Of a stretch of DNA of 56,729 nucleotides, positions 17,399 to 27,974 are shown piece after piece. Location of the stretch: assembly GCA_002692055.1 (NCBI GenBank), contig NZJW01000013.1, forward strand, positions 15,483 to 72,211, given 5' to 3'. The position numbers and the translations under genes are program-made. The notes under the pieces are model-generated. The model saw nothing but the letters and a program-made list of their open reading frames with translations, was not told the DNA's origin and searched no databases. Origin of the DNA: Candidatus Pelagibacter sp. Lineage in GTDB: Bacteria > Pseudomonadota > Alphaproteobacteria > Pelagibacterales > Pelagibacteraceae. Numbering within the stretch: position 1 is the first letter of the stretch; each line of letters opens with the position of its first letter.

Positions 17399-18130
17399 AT
17401 GGCAAATCCTATGAAACAATTTGAGGTCAAAACCATTGGACCTAAAATAGAAATTGGTAACTTTGACGTATCGTTTACAAACTCTAGTTTATTTATGCTA
17501 ATTACAGTAAGTTTAATTTCTATATTCTTGATAATCACAACACAAAAAAAATCTTTAGTTCCTTCAAGATTACAGCTTTTATCTGAGCTGGCATATCAGT
17601 TTGTGGCTAAAATGATAGCTGAAACAGCCGGATCAAAGGCAAGACCTTTTTTTCCGTTTATTTTAACTTTATTTCTTTTTGTTTTGTTTTGTAACATGAT
17701 TGGTATGCTGCCCTACTCTTTTACGGTAACAAGCCATATTATAGTTACATTTGCACTTGCTACGTTTATTTTTATTGGCGTAACCATAATCGGATTTGTT
17801 AAGCATGGTTTTGGTTATTTAAAACTATTTGTACCGTCTGGTGTTCCTATTATTTTACTACCCATTATAGTGGTTATTGAAGTAATATCTTACTTAAGTA
17901 GGCCAGTCAGTTTATCTGTGAGACTTTTTGCAAACATGATGGCTGGACATACTATGTTAAAGGTTTTTGGCGGTTTTGTTATTAGTCTTGGTTTTGTGGG
18001 AGGTTGGTTGCCCTTGGGTTTTTCTGTTGCATTAACCGGTTTGGAGATACTTGTTGCTTTTCTTCAGGCATATGTTTTTGCAATTTTAACATGCATCTAC
18101 TTGAATGATGCATTAAATTTACATCATTAA
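17399..18130 (+). CDS. atpB: F0F1 ATP synthase subunit a
   Basis: Stator membrane subunit forming the proton half-channels next to the c-ring. The essential Arg lies in SLSVRLFANMMAGHTML, with the following helix ending LTGLEILVAFLQAYVFAILTC. The N-terminal PMKQFEVKTIGP and NMIGMLPYSFT are typical of alphaproteobacteria. Length 243 is normal, with five to six membrane helices. An AAGGA sequence lies upstream of the ATG. Confidence 0.97.
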   Translation: MANPMKQFEVKTIGPKIEIGNFDVSFTNSSLFMLITVSLISIFLIITTQKKSLVPSRLQLLSELAYQFVAKMIAETAGSKARPFFPFILTLFLFVLFCNMIGMLPYSFTVTSHIIVTFALATFIFIGVTIIGFVKHGFGYLKLFVPSGVPIILLPIIVVIEVISYLSRPVSLSVRLFANMMAGHTMLKVFGGFVISLGFVGGWLPLGFSVALTGLEILVAFLQAYVFAILTCIYLNDALNLHH

Positions 18131-18131
18131 C

Positions 18132-18140
18132 AAAGGAGGA
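18132..18140 (+). promoter_or_regulatory. Strong Shine-Dalgarno of atpE
   Basis: AAAGGAGGA lies 4 bp before the atpE ATG (18145). It is one of the longest anti-16S matches in the window and fits the need for about ten copies of subunit c per complex. Confidence 0.85.
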
Positions 18141-18144
18141 GAAA

Positions 18145-18372
18145 ATGGAAGTAGCAGCGGCAAAATTAATTGGAGCAGGACTTGCAGCAATTGCATTAGC
18201 AGGCGCAGGTGTTGGTATAGGTACAATTTTTGGAAATTACCTATCTGCAGCGATTAGAAATCCATCTGCAGCTCAAAAACAATTTCCAAATTTACTGCTT
18301 GGTTTTGCATTAGCGGAAGCAACAGGTTTATTTGGATTGGTTGTGGCGTTAATTATTTTATTTGCATTTTAA
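18145..18372 (+). CDS. atpE: F0F1 ATP synthase subunit c
   Basis: Proteolipid of the rotating ring. Two helices flank the polar loop RNPSAAQKQF. The first contains the GAGVGIGTIFG glycine repeat and the second the ion-binding Glu58 in ALAEATGLFG. The residue after Glu is Ala rather than the Ser seen in sodium-binding rings, and no helix-1 Gln ligand is evident, so proton coupling is inferred. Length 75 is typical. Confidence 0.97.
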   Translation: MEVAAAKLIGAGLAAIALAGAGVGIGTIFGNYLSAAIRNPSAAQKQFPNLLLGFALAEATGLFGLVVALIILFAF

Positions 18373-18382
18373 ATAAAGTTAA

Positions 18383-18955
18383 ATGCTAAGAGCCACAATA
18401 TTTTTTATTTACGTATCTTCAGTAGCATCTGCTTCTGAAACTGTTGGTATGCCCCAGCTTGATCCAAAAAGCTGGGTACCTCAAATTTTTTGGCTAATTA
18501 TAACATTTAGTTTTTTATATATTATAATTTCTAAAATAATTTTTCCAAGATTGTCTGAGAGTATAGAACAAAGAAATGATTATATTAGTGATTTAATTGA
18601 TGAGGCAAAGAAACTAACTGAACAGACTGAAAATTTAAATAAACAATATGATAATCTTATTAAAAATTCAAACAATCAAGCCCAAGAAATTATAATTAAT
18701 GATAGAAGAAAAATTAATATTGAATTTAATAAAAAACAAAATCTATTAAATGACAAAATATCAAATATCACTATGAAAGCCGAAGAGGAGATTAAAAACT
18801 TTCATCATAACTCGATTGGGCAAATAAAAATTATTGCTAAAAGCATAACTGAAGAACTGTTAAAAGAACTTTCAATTAAAAAAATGATAGACCATAAAAT
18901 AATATCAAAAAATATTGAAGAAATTTGTAAAAAAAGTATAGGAAATATAAATTAA
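18383..18955 (+). CDS. atpG: F0F1 ATP synthase subunit b' (AtpF-like 1)
   Basis: One of two distinct b-type stator subunits, as in alphaproteobacteria and plastids. After a short leader containing VSSVASASETVGMPQLDP comes one membrane helix (QIFWLIITFSFLYIIISKI) and then a long charged helix (KIIFPRLSESIEQRNDYI onward) for dimerisation and F1 contact. Length 190. It ends directly before the second b gene with no gap. Gene symbols for b' vary (atpF', atpG, atpF2). Confidence 0.92.
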   Translation: MLRATIFFIYVSSVASASETVGMPQLDPKSWVPQIFWLIITFSFLYIIISKIIFPRLSESIEQRNDYISDLIDEAKKLTEQTENLNKQYDNLIKNSNNQAQEIIINDRRKINIEFNKKQNLLNDKISNITMKAEEEIKNFHHNSIGQIKIIAKSITEELLKELSIKKMIDHKIISKNIEEICKKSIGNIN

Positions 18956-19447
18956 ATGTTTGATGCAACTTTTTGGGTGGCTATATCTTTTCTTCTTTTT
19001 GTGATTTTACTATTTTATAAAAAAGTTCCGAAATTAGTCTTAGATCAAATTGATAGTAAAATTTCAGAATTGAAAGGCAAAATTGATGAGGCTCAAAACC
19101 TTAAAACAAACAGTGAGCAACTATTAATTGATGCTCAGGAAAAATTGGCAAAATCAGAAAAGGAAGGGTCTGAAATTTTAAAAAAAGCAAAAAAAATTAG
19201 TAATGATGAAATTGTTAAATCATTAGAAAAAATGGAGCGTTCTTTAAACAACAAAGAGACCGCTGCACATAATAAAATCGAACGAGCTAAAAATGATGCG
19301 ATTAATCAAGTTAAAAAAGAAGCCATACAAGTTGCAATTAAAACTATTGAGCGAGTAATTACTGAAAATTTAGATAGAAAAGAGCAAGAAGAGATCAATT
19401 TATCAAAATTAAAAAATTCAATTAAAAAATTAGAAAATACTAACTAA
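18956..19447 (+). CDS. atpF: F0F1 ATP synthase subunit b (AtpF-like 2)
   Basis: Second stator b subunit. A single N-terminal helix (FWVAISFLLFVILLFYKKVP) is followed by a long coiled coil that is Lys/Glu rich. Length 163 is standard. It is the last gene of the F0 cluster; the F1 genes (atpHAGDC) are not in the window, the usual split arrangement of alphaproteobacteria. The stop lies 3 bp from the stop of the convergent CDGSH gene. Confidence 0.95.
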   Translation: MFDATFWVAISFLLFVILLFYKKVPKLVLDQIDSKISELKGKIDEAQNLKTNSEQLLIDAQEKLAKSEKEGSEILKKAKKISNDEIVKSLEKMERSLNNKETAAHNKIERAKNDAINQVKKEAIQVAIKTIERVITENLDRKEQEEINLSKLKNSIKKLENTN

Positions 19448-19450
19448 TTT

Positions 19451-19681
19451 TTAATTTTTATGTGATCCATCACAAAAGGGTGGGTTTTGAGTTATTTTAC
19501 ATGAGCAAAGATAATAGTCTTTTGTGTTATCTACCTTAAAGCTTTGGGATTTTTTATCAATTTTATTTTTATGTGAGCCATCACACATTGGTTGCTTTAC
19601 TGAAAGTCCACAGGTGCACCAAAAATATATTTTATCTTTATCTAGATTAATTTTAATAGGTAGTTTAACTTTTTTATTCAT
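19451..19681 (-). CDS. Double-CDGSH iron-sulfur protein
   Basis: Small protein of 76 residues with two CDGSH zinc-finger-like motifs, each expected to bind a 2Fe-2S cluster with three Cys and one His: CTCGLSVKQPMCDGSH and CSCKITQNPPFCDGSH. The frame is open upstream to 19786, but that would add a 35-residue hydrophobic stretch antisense to thrB. ATG 19681 is chosen because the family starts shortly before the first motif. Members are related to mitoNEET/MiNT; redox or iron-sulfur transfer is inferred. Confidence 0.88.
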   Translation of the reverse strand: MNKKVKLPIKINLDKDKIYFWCTCGLSVKQPMCDGSHKNKIDKKSQSFKVDNTKDYYLCSCKITQNPPFCDGSHKN

Positions 19682-19724
19682 CAGTTTATATAAGTAAGTA
19701 TTATAGCAAGAAATTAAAAAAAAA

Positions 19725-20666
19725 ATGGCAGTATTTACAAATTTAACAAAACTCGAGATTAAAAAAATTATCGAAAAATATAACATAGGTGATTTGATAA
19801 AATTTTATGGTATTAAAGAAGGTATAGAGAACACAAATTATTTCATTAAAACTTCTAAAAATAAATTTATTTTAACTATTTTTGAAAAGAGAGTTAAGAA
19901 TAGAGATGTTCCTTATTTTGTCAAGCTCATGGATATTATGCATGCAAAAGGTTTAAAGTGTCCTAAACCAATTCAAAATATTCATAATAATTCAATATTT
20001 AAAATTAAAAGAAAACCTGCGATAATTGTTTCGTTTTTAGAGGGAAAATCCAAAAAAAAACTTAACAATAATGAGTGTTTTAATGTTGGTAAAGAAATTG
20101 GAAAATTTCATAAAATTTCTTCTAAATTAAAAATAAAAAGAAGGAATACTTTAGATTCTACAACATGGACTAAAATATATAATCAAACTAAAGATATTTA
20201 TCCAAAATATGCTTTAAAATTAAAAAAATATTTAAAAGTATATAAAAAATATAAACCTGGAAATTTAACTAATGGCATTATACATGCTGATCTTTTTCCT
20301 GATAATATTTTTTTTAAAAATAATAAATTTGCAGGTTTTATCGATTTTTATTTTTCATGTAATGAGAATTTTCTATATGAATTAGCGGTATGTATCAACG
20401 CACTGTGTTTTGATAAAAAAACTGTAAATAAAATAAAAACTAAGAAATTAATTGATGGGTATAGATCAGTTAAAAAAATTAAGATATCAGAATTTAATTA
20501 TTTAAATATATTATGTCTCGGTGCTGCTATACGTTTTTTTGTAACAAGATTATATGACCTAGGAAATACACCGCAAAATGCAAAAATTAAGAAAAAAAAT
20601 CCAAAAGAGTATTTATTAAGAATGGAATATTTTTATAATAATTTAAACAATAAAATTTATGATTAA
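19725..20666 (+). CDS. thrB: Homoserine kinase (ThrB type II)
   Basis: ATP-dependent phosphorylation of homoserine for threonine synthesis. It belongs to the aminoglycoside-phosphotransferase fold rather than the GHMP ThrB: MAVFTNLTKLE start, GIKEGIENTNYFI, and the catalytic loop IIHADLFPDNIFF followed by GFIDFYFSCNE (DFG-like metal Asp). Length 313 is typical. It overlaps rnhA by 8 bp, and thrC lies convergent just beyond rnhA, so the two last steps of threonine synthesis flank rnhA. Confidence 0.92.
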   Translation: MAVFTNLTKLEIKKIIEKYNIGDLIKFYGIKEGIENTNYFIKTSKNKFILTIFEKRVKNRDVPYFVKLMDIMHAKGLKCPKPIQNIHNNSIFKIKRKPAIIVSFLEGKSKKKLNNNECFNVGKEIGKFHKISSKLKIKRRNTLDSTTWTKIYNQTKDIYPKYALKLKKYLKVYKKYKPGNLTNGIIHADLFPDNIFFKNNKFAGFIDFYFSCNENFLYELAVCINALCFDKKTVNKIKTKKLIDGYRSVKKIKISEFNYLNILCLGAAIRFFVTRLYDLGNTPQNAKIKKKNPKEYLLRMEYFYNNLNNKIYD

Positions 20667-21072
20667 AATTTATACTGATGGGGCTTGTTCTGGTAATCCA
20701 GGTCGTGGAGGATGGGCAGCTATTATAATAGATGGACAAAAAATTAAAAAATTATCTGGTGCATCAGAAAATACCACAAACAATAGAATGGAACTTACAG
20801 CAGTCATCTCAGCACTAAAATATGTAAAAGATTTTAATATAGAACTTTTTACCGATTCCAAATATACAAAAGACGGAATTCAGCAGTGGATTATAAATTG
20901 GAAAAAAAATGGATGGAAAACCACAAATAAACAAAAGGTTAAAAACATTGACCTTTGGCAAGAATTAGATGAATTAAATCAAAAAAAAAAAATTAGTTGG
21001 AATTGGGTTAAAGGACACGCCAATGACATGTATAACAATATGGCAGATGAACTGGCTAAATCAGAAATCTAA
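20659..21072 (+). CDS. rnhA: Ribonuclease HI
   Basis: Degrades the RNA strand of RNA-DNA hybrids. The four catalytic acids are in IYTDGACSGNPGRGGW (Asp7), NNRMELTAV (Glu), LFTDSKYTKDGI (Asp) and NMADELAKS (Asp). Length 137 is slightly short but complete. The thrB-rnhA neighbourhood is widespread in alphaproteobacteria. It overlaps the convergent thrC by 4 bp. Confidence 0.97.
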   Translation: MIKIYTDGACSGNPGRGGWAAIIIDGQKIKKLSGASENTTNNRMELTAVISALKYVKDFNIELFTDSKYTKDGIQQWIINWKKNGWKTTNKQKVKNIDLWQELDELNQKKKISWNWVKGHANDMYNNMADELAKSEI

Positions 21073-22457
21073 GTTTGAATTTTTCTAATAATATATTCTT
21101 TTATTAAATTAATTTTATTATCTAAAATAATAAATTTCTCCTCATTATTTGTAATATTCTTAAAATTATCTGGAAATTTAGGTAGTAAATTTATTGCTTT
21201 TAAAACTGAAGATGGAAATTTGGAAGAATGCGCTGTTTCAAAACAAAAACATTTTTCATTTTTGTATTTATCTTTTAAAAGAGGTTTTACAGCGGTTGCA
21301 GTATGAGGATCTATTAAGTAATTAGATTGAGTATATAAATCATTCATAATTTTAATAGTCTCATTCTCATTGCAGGTGCTCGCTGAAAAATGATATTTAA
21401 GATTTTTAAATTGTTTTGTTGATAATTTAAAATATCCCTTAGTTTTTAAATCATTCATTAGTAATTTCAATTCTTCAGAATTTTCGTTGCATAAGTAAAA
21501 AAGTATTCTTTCAAAATTACTAGCTACTTGAATATCCATACTTGGCGATATAGATTGAATTACCCTCAGAGGTTTGTATTCTCCTGTATCTATACATCTT
21601 TGCAAAATATTATTTTGATTAGTTGATATTATAAGTTCCTTAATATTTAGGCCCATTTTTTTAGCAATATATCCTGCGTAAATGTCTCCAAAATTACCCG
21701 TTGGAACGGATACGACTATTGGTTTTTGGTTATCGTTAAACTTATAAAAAATAAAAAAATAATAGACAATTTGTGCAACAATTCTTGCCCAATTAATTGA
21801 GTTAACACCCGACATATTAATTTTATCTGCAAAATTTTTATCAATAAACATTTCTTTTACTAATTTTTGACAATCGTCAAAACTACCTTCAATTGCAATA
21901 TTAAATACATTATTCGCTTTATATGTTGTCATAAGCTGTCGCTGTACACTGGAAATCTTGTTGTGAGGATGCAAAACAAAAATATTTATATTTTTTTTTC
22001 CTTGAACTGCATCAATCGCTGCTGCTCCTGTATCTCCTGACGTTGCAGTGACTAAATTAATTTTATTATTGCTATCTTTTAGTAACGAGTCGTACATACC
22101 TCCTAAAACTTGCATAGCGATATCTTTGAAAGCTAAAGTGGGTCCATGATACAACTGAACATAAGAAATATGATCAATCTTTTTTACGTCAACTATTTTT
22201 AGATTTCTAAATTTAGAGTATGCATTCTTGATTATTTTTTTTAACTCAACATTACTAAATGTTTCACCTATAAAAAGTTTAAAAATCTCGAAACTCATTT
22301 CTTGAAAATTATAATTTTCAAATTTTTTTAATTTACTTTCAGAAATCCGAGGTATGAAATGTGGGAGAAACAAACCTCCATCTTGCGACAATCCCTTAAA
22401 AAAAATTTCTTTAAAAGAAAGTTGTAGATTATTATTTCTTGAACTAAAGTATTTCAT
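21069..22457 (-). CDS. thrC: Threonine synthase
   Basis: PLP enzyme converting O-phosphohomoserine to threonine. The PLP lysine is Lys111 in GPTLAFKDIAMQ, with TATSGDTGAAAI for phosphate and cofactor binding, and SVPTGNFGDIYAG for the phosphate loop. The N terminus MKYFSSRNN and length 462 fit the long (yeast/E. coli type) ThrC. It starts within the surf1 stop (4-bp overlap) and so ends the cytochrome oxidase operon, an arrangement that puts an amino-acid gene under respiratory transcription. Confidence 0.95.
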   Translation of the reverse strand: MKYFSSRNNNLQLSFKEIFFKGLSQDGGLFLPHFIPRISESKLKKFENYNFQEMSFEIFKLFIGETFSNVELKKIIKNAYSKFRNLKIVDVKKIDHISYVQLYHGPTLAFKDIAMQVLGGMYDSLLKDSNNKINLVTATSGDTGAAAIDAVQGKKNINIFVLHPHNKISSVQRQLMTTYKANNVFNIAIEGSFDDCQKLVKEMFIDKNFADKINMSGVNSINWARIVAQIVYYFFIFYKFNDNQKPIVVSVPTGNFGDIYAGYIAKKMGLNIKELIISTNQNNILQRCIDTGEYKPLRVIQSISPSMDIQVASNFERILFYLCNENSEELKLLMNDLKTKGYFKLSTKQFKNLKYHFSASTCNENETIKIMNDLYTQSNYLIDPHTATAVKPLLKDKYKNEKCFCFETAHSSKFPSSVLKAINLLPKFPDNFKNITNNEEKFIILDNKINLIKEYIIRKIQT

Positions 22458-23044
22458 AATTTTCTTTTATATATTAAAAAAGCTGTAATAATAACAAAAC
22501 ATAAGCTGTACCAGGTCAGTGCGTATTGCAAATGATTATTAGGTAATTGAATTTTTTGCGGTTTTTCTAAGTTATATTTTCCTAAAATTGGAGATCTATT
22601 TTCTGCAATGAAAGGAAATAAATTTTTCTTAAAATTTTTTTGTAAATCCTTCATATCTAAGAAAAAAATAAGGTCTTTTGAGTTATCTGGCGTAAAAAAA
22701 TTTTTTCTTTTCGGATTAAATAAAATAGCATTGAATGACACATTAATATTTATATCTTTCCTATCTAAATTAAATTTTTTTTCAGTCCAACCATATTTTA
22801 CAAGTAAGATTACTTCATTAGTATCAATTGGAATATAAAGATCATATCCATACTGACCTTTTTTTCCTAGATTATAAACAAATATTGGTTGATTAACGAT
22901 TTTTCCTTGAACTCTAACCTTATTATATAATTTTGAGTTGATGTTGAAACTTTCTGATATTTTATTATAAGATTGGGATACTTCATTAATTAGTTCTTTT
23001 TTCAACTGCAATCTATGTAGCTGCCAAGTTCCTAATAAAAACAA
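22454..23044 (-). CDS. SURF1 family cytochrome oxidase assembly protein
   Basis: SURF1/Shy1 proteins help insert heme a into oxidase subunit I. The conserved GTWQLHRLQLKKE follows the first helix, and the C terminus has the second helix (YALTWYSLCFVIITAFLIY). The given start is the first standard codon (TTG), which truncates helix 1. The frame stays open to the coxC stop (23099-23101) and encodes KFKLFNIFTLFIILV just before, completing helix 1. The real start may therefore be CTG at 23092 or another non-standard codon. Overlaps thrC by 4 bp. Confidence 0.85.
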   Translation of the reverse strand: MFLLGTWQLHRLQLKKELINEVSQSYNKISESFNINSKLYNKVRVQGKIVNQPIFVYNLGKKGQYGYDLYIPIDTNEVILLVKYGWTEKKFNLDRKDININVSFNAILFNPKRKNFFTPDNSKDLIFFLDMKDLQKNFKKNLFPFIAENRSPILGKYNLEKPQKIQLPNNHLQYALTWYSLCFVIITAFLIYKRKL

Positions 23045-23098
23045 AACTAGTATTATAAAAAGTGTGAAAATATTGAAAAGTTTAAATTTCAGAAAATT

Positions 23099-23887
23099 TT
23101 AACTGCCCCAAATATAAATTGCCGCGAATAAAAATAACCACACCACATCAACAAAATGCCAATACCAAGCTGCCGCTTCAAAACCAAAGTGATGTTCAGG
23201 CTTATAATGACCTGCTTTAGCTCTAAACAAACATACTAACAAAAATAATGTTCCAACTAATACATGAAATCCATGGAAGCCAGTGGCCATGTAAAATGTA
23301 GCACCGTAAATTCCTGAAGACATTTTAAAAGTTGCGTGCATATATTCATAAGCTTGAAACATGGTAAAAATTGCACCTAGAATAACTGTCAAAAATAAAC
23401 CTTGTATTAAGCTTTTTCTATCATTTTCAAGTAAAGCGTGATGTGCCCAGGTGACTGTAGTCCCAGATAATAGTAGTATTAAAGTATTGATTAATGGTAT
23501 GTGCCATGGATCTAAAGTTTCGATTCCCTTGGGTGGCCAAGTAGATCCGATTACTGCGTCTGGATACAAACTTGCGTCAAAATATGCCCAGAACCACGCA
23601 ATAAAAAACATAACCTCAGAAATTATGAAAAGAACCATTCCGTATCTCATGCCAATTTGAACAACTGGAGTATGGTCACCATTGTGCTCAGCTTCATTTA
23701 CGACATCTCTAAACCACATAAACATACCATAAAGAACAACCGCAAACCCAATTAATAATAACCATAAACTTTTTGTTTTAAAATAGTAAACTGCTCCAAC
23801 GGCTAAAATCAAAGTAGCAAATGAGCAGAATATCGGCCAAGGACTAGGTTCGACTAAATGATAATCATGTTTTTTTTCTGTAGACAT
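23099..23887 (-). CDS. coxC: Cytochrome c oxidase subunit III
   Basis: Third core subunit of the aa3-type oxidase. The protein has 262 residues and seven membrane helices, beginning HDYHLVEPSPWPI. Diagnostic segments are FWAYFDASLYPD, GSTWPPKGI, TVTWAHHALLE, GFHGFHVLVGT with the conserved helix-6 residues, and a closing AAAWYWHFVDVVWLFLF. It follows ctaG by 2 bp. Its stop TAA is in frame with the downstream surf1 frame. Confidence 0.97.
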   Translation of the reverse strand: MSTEKKHDYHLVEPSPWPIFCSFATLILAVGAVYYFKTKSLWLLLIGFAVVLYGMFMWFRDVVNEAEHNGDHTPVVQIGMRYGMVLFIISEVMFFIAWFWAYFDASLYPDAVIGSTWPPKGIETLDPWHIPLINTLILLLSGTTVTWAHHALLENDRKSLIQGLFLTVILGAIFTMFQAYEYMHATFKMSSGIYGATFYMATGFHGFHVLVGTLFLLVCLFRAKAGHYKPEHHFGFEAAAWYWHFVDVVWLFLFAAIYIWGS

Positions 23888-23889
23888 AT

Positions 23890-24435
23890 TTACAATTTGT
23901 TATCCTTATATAATTTATTTACTCTAAACAAGGTGTAAGATAAAGTTATCTCATTGATCCCTTTCGTCGCTGGATCCTTGATAATTTTAGGATCTATATA
24001 ATATGCAACGTTAAAATCTCTTACTTCTCCAGGATTAATTGTTTGTTTTTCAAAACAAAAACATGCTATTTTTTTAAAATGTATTCCCGCGGAAGGAGGA
24101 CTTGTATTAAAAGTTGAAATTACATTTTCAGATGTACTACCTTTATTGATTACTCTAAATTTTATATTGTTTACTTCGCCAATTCTAACTTCACTAAAAT
24201 TCTTCATAGATTTAAAATTAAAAGTCAAATTTGAACTCACATTAGAATCAAATCTCACTTTTACTAATTTACTTAAAATTATACCTGGAGATTTTTCAGA
24301 TTTTTGAGTTGTTCCTCCAAAACCAGTCACTTTGCAAAATAAATCGTATAACGGAACAGACGCGAATGACAGAGCTGTCATTGATATAACCAATACAAAC
24401 AAATACTTCGGGTTAATTTTAAATTTCTTAGTCAC
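23890..24435 (-). CDS. ctaG: Cytochrome c oxidase assembly protein CtaG (Cox11)
   Basis: Copper chaperone delivering Cu to the CuB site of subunit I. One N-terminal membrane helix (LFVLVISMTALSFASVPLYDLFC) anchors a periplasmic beta domain. The copper site CFCFEKQ is present with SPPSAGIHFKKIA before it, and a further Cys follows the helix (LFCKVTGFGG). Length 181. The start is GTG at 24435, one base after the stop of the preceding small ORF, consistent with coupling. Confidence 0.95.
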   Translation of the reverse strand: MTKKFKINPKYLFVLVISMTALSFASVPLYDLFCKVTGFGGTTQKSEKSPGIILSKLVKVRFDSNVSSNLTFNFKSMKNFSEVRIGEVNNIKFRVINKGSTSENVISTFNTSPPSAGIHFKKIACFCFEKQTINPGEVRDFNVAYYIDPKIIKDPATKGINEITLSYTLFRVNKLYKDNKL

Positions 24436-24436
24436 T

Positions 24437-24547
24437 TTACTTTAATGAGGTACCAATTTGATAAATTGTAATGAAAAAGAAAAATGCCATTATTAAACAC
24501 AGTATTAGAAGCATAATATAATTTTTCTTTTTTGTTTTTTTATCCAT
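24437..24547 (-). CDS. Small single-helix protein of the cox operon (CoxF-like)
   Basis: A 36-residue ORF starts directly at the end of ctaB (TAA-ATG) and ends one base before the ctaG GTG. It has a basic N terminus (MDKKTKKKNY), one membrane helix (IMLLILCLIMAFFFFITIYQ) and a short tail ending GTSLK. A tiny single-helix protein between ctaB and ctaG occurs in many alphaproteobacteria and is sometimes called CoxF. A role in oxidase assembly or as an accessory subunit is inferred from position. It is too short for most automatic calls. Confidence 0.65.
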   Translation of the reverse strand: MDKKTKKKNYIMLLILCLIMAFFFFITIYQIGTSLK

Positions 24548-25466
24548 TTAATTTCCTAAATAATTATCAATTAAAATCGTAGAAAAAATAAAAAATAAAT
24601 AAAAAATTGAAAATACAAAAAGTTTAGATGCTATTTGATCGTATATTACTTTATTTTTTTCCTCAAAAAGTTTAAAAGATAAAAAAATGTAGTATAACCC
24701 AAATCCTATTGAGGTTATTAAATTAATCAATCCTGCAAATCCTAAAAAAAAAGGGCAAAATAGTAAAGGGGAAGAGTATAATTGAATAAACAAGAATATT
24801 CTTTTTGGTATAATCCTCTCCAGCAACAACAGGTAACATGGGTATACCCGCATTTTTGTAATCTTGATTTTTATATAAGCTTAACGCCCAAAAATGAGAT
24901 GGTGTCCATAAAAAGATAATTAAAAATAAAATTATTGGTTCAACAGAAATATTATTCATTGCAATTGTCCATCCTATCACTGGTGGAAATGCACCTGCCG
25001 CGCCACCAATTACTATATTTTGCGGAGTTTTCTTTTTTAACCAGACTGTATAAACAAAAAAATAAAATCCAATAGTTAATGACAAAATAAATGCAGATAA
25101 AACATTCGAAAAACAATAGAGACCATAAATCGAAATTAAAGATGTAAATAAACCAAACCATAAAGCATGGGTTTGCTTAAGCTTACCTAATGGTAAAGGC
25201 CTTAAACAAGTCCTGCTCATTAATTTGTCAGTATCCGACTCATACCACATGTTCAATGCTCCAGCTGCACCAGCGCCAATTGCTACAAATAAAAGTGATA
25301 ATATTGAATTTACAAAATCAACCTTTTCAGGAGCGATCACTAAGCCTACCAATGCAGTGAAAATTACAAGGGACATTACCCTTGGTTTCATCAATTCATA
25401 CAGAGACATAAATACTTGTGATGTATTGCTCTGATGTTGATTTAATTCAGTTGTTCTTGCAGACAC
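24548..25466 (-). CDS. ctaB: Protoheme IX farnesyltransferase CtaB (heme O synthase), interrupted by a one-base frameshift
   Basis: UbiA-family enzyme that farnesylates heme b for heme a synthesis. The first frame (25466-24723) carries ELMKPRVMSLVIFTA, the Asp-rich NMWYESDTDKLMSRT motif and the second LYKNQDYKNAGIPMLP loop, and ends after ILPFFF. The other frame (from about 24752 to 24548) continues LGFAGLINLITSIGFG and the last helices. The switch falls in a run of nine A on the plus strand (24744-24752; T9 in the gene). With eight, one 305-residue protein results, the family length. The cause may be sequencing error, true mutation or slippage. Confidence 0.88.
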
Positions 25467-25472
25467 TTTTAT

Positions 25473-27904
<2,432 letters not shown>

Positions 27905-27974
27905 AAAATAAATATGATATATATAACAAAAAGGTCTAAATTACTCTTTGCGACACTTTGACAAAAACTAATAA

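Noticed and set aside
24548-24853. A separate 101-residue membrane protein gene
   Set aside because: Its sequence from the T9 tract onward is the missing C-terminal part of CtaB in another frame; the residues before the tract are out-of-frame CtaB.
27958-27963. TTGACA upstream of tldD as a -35 element
   Set aside because: It is only 11 bp before the tldD ATG and no -10 hexamer lies at usual spacing.
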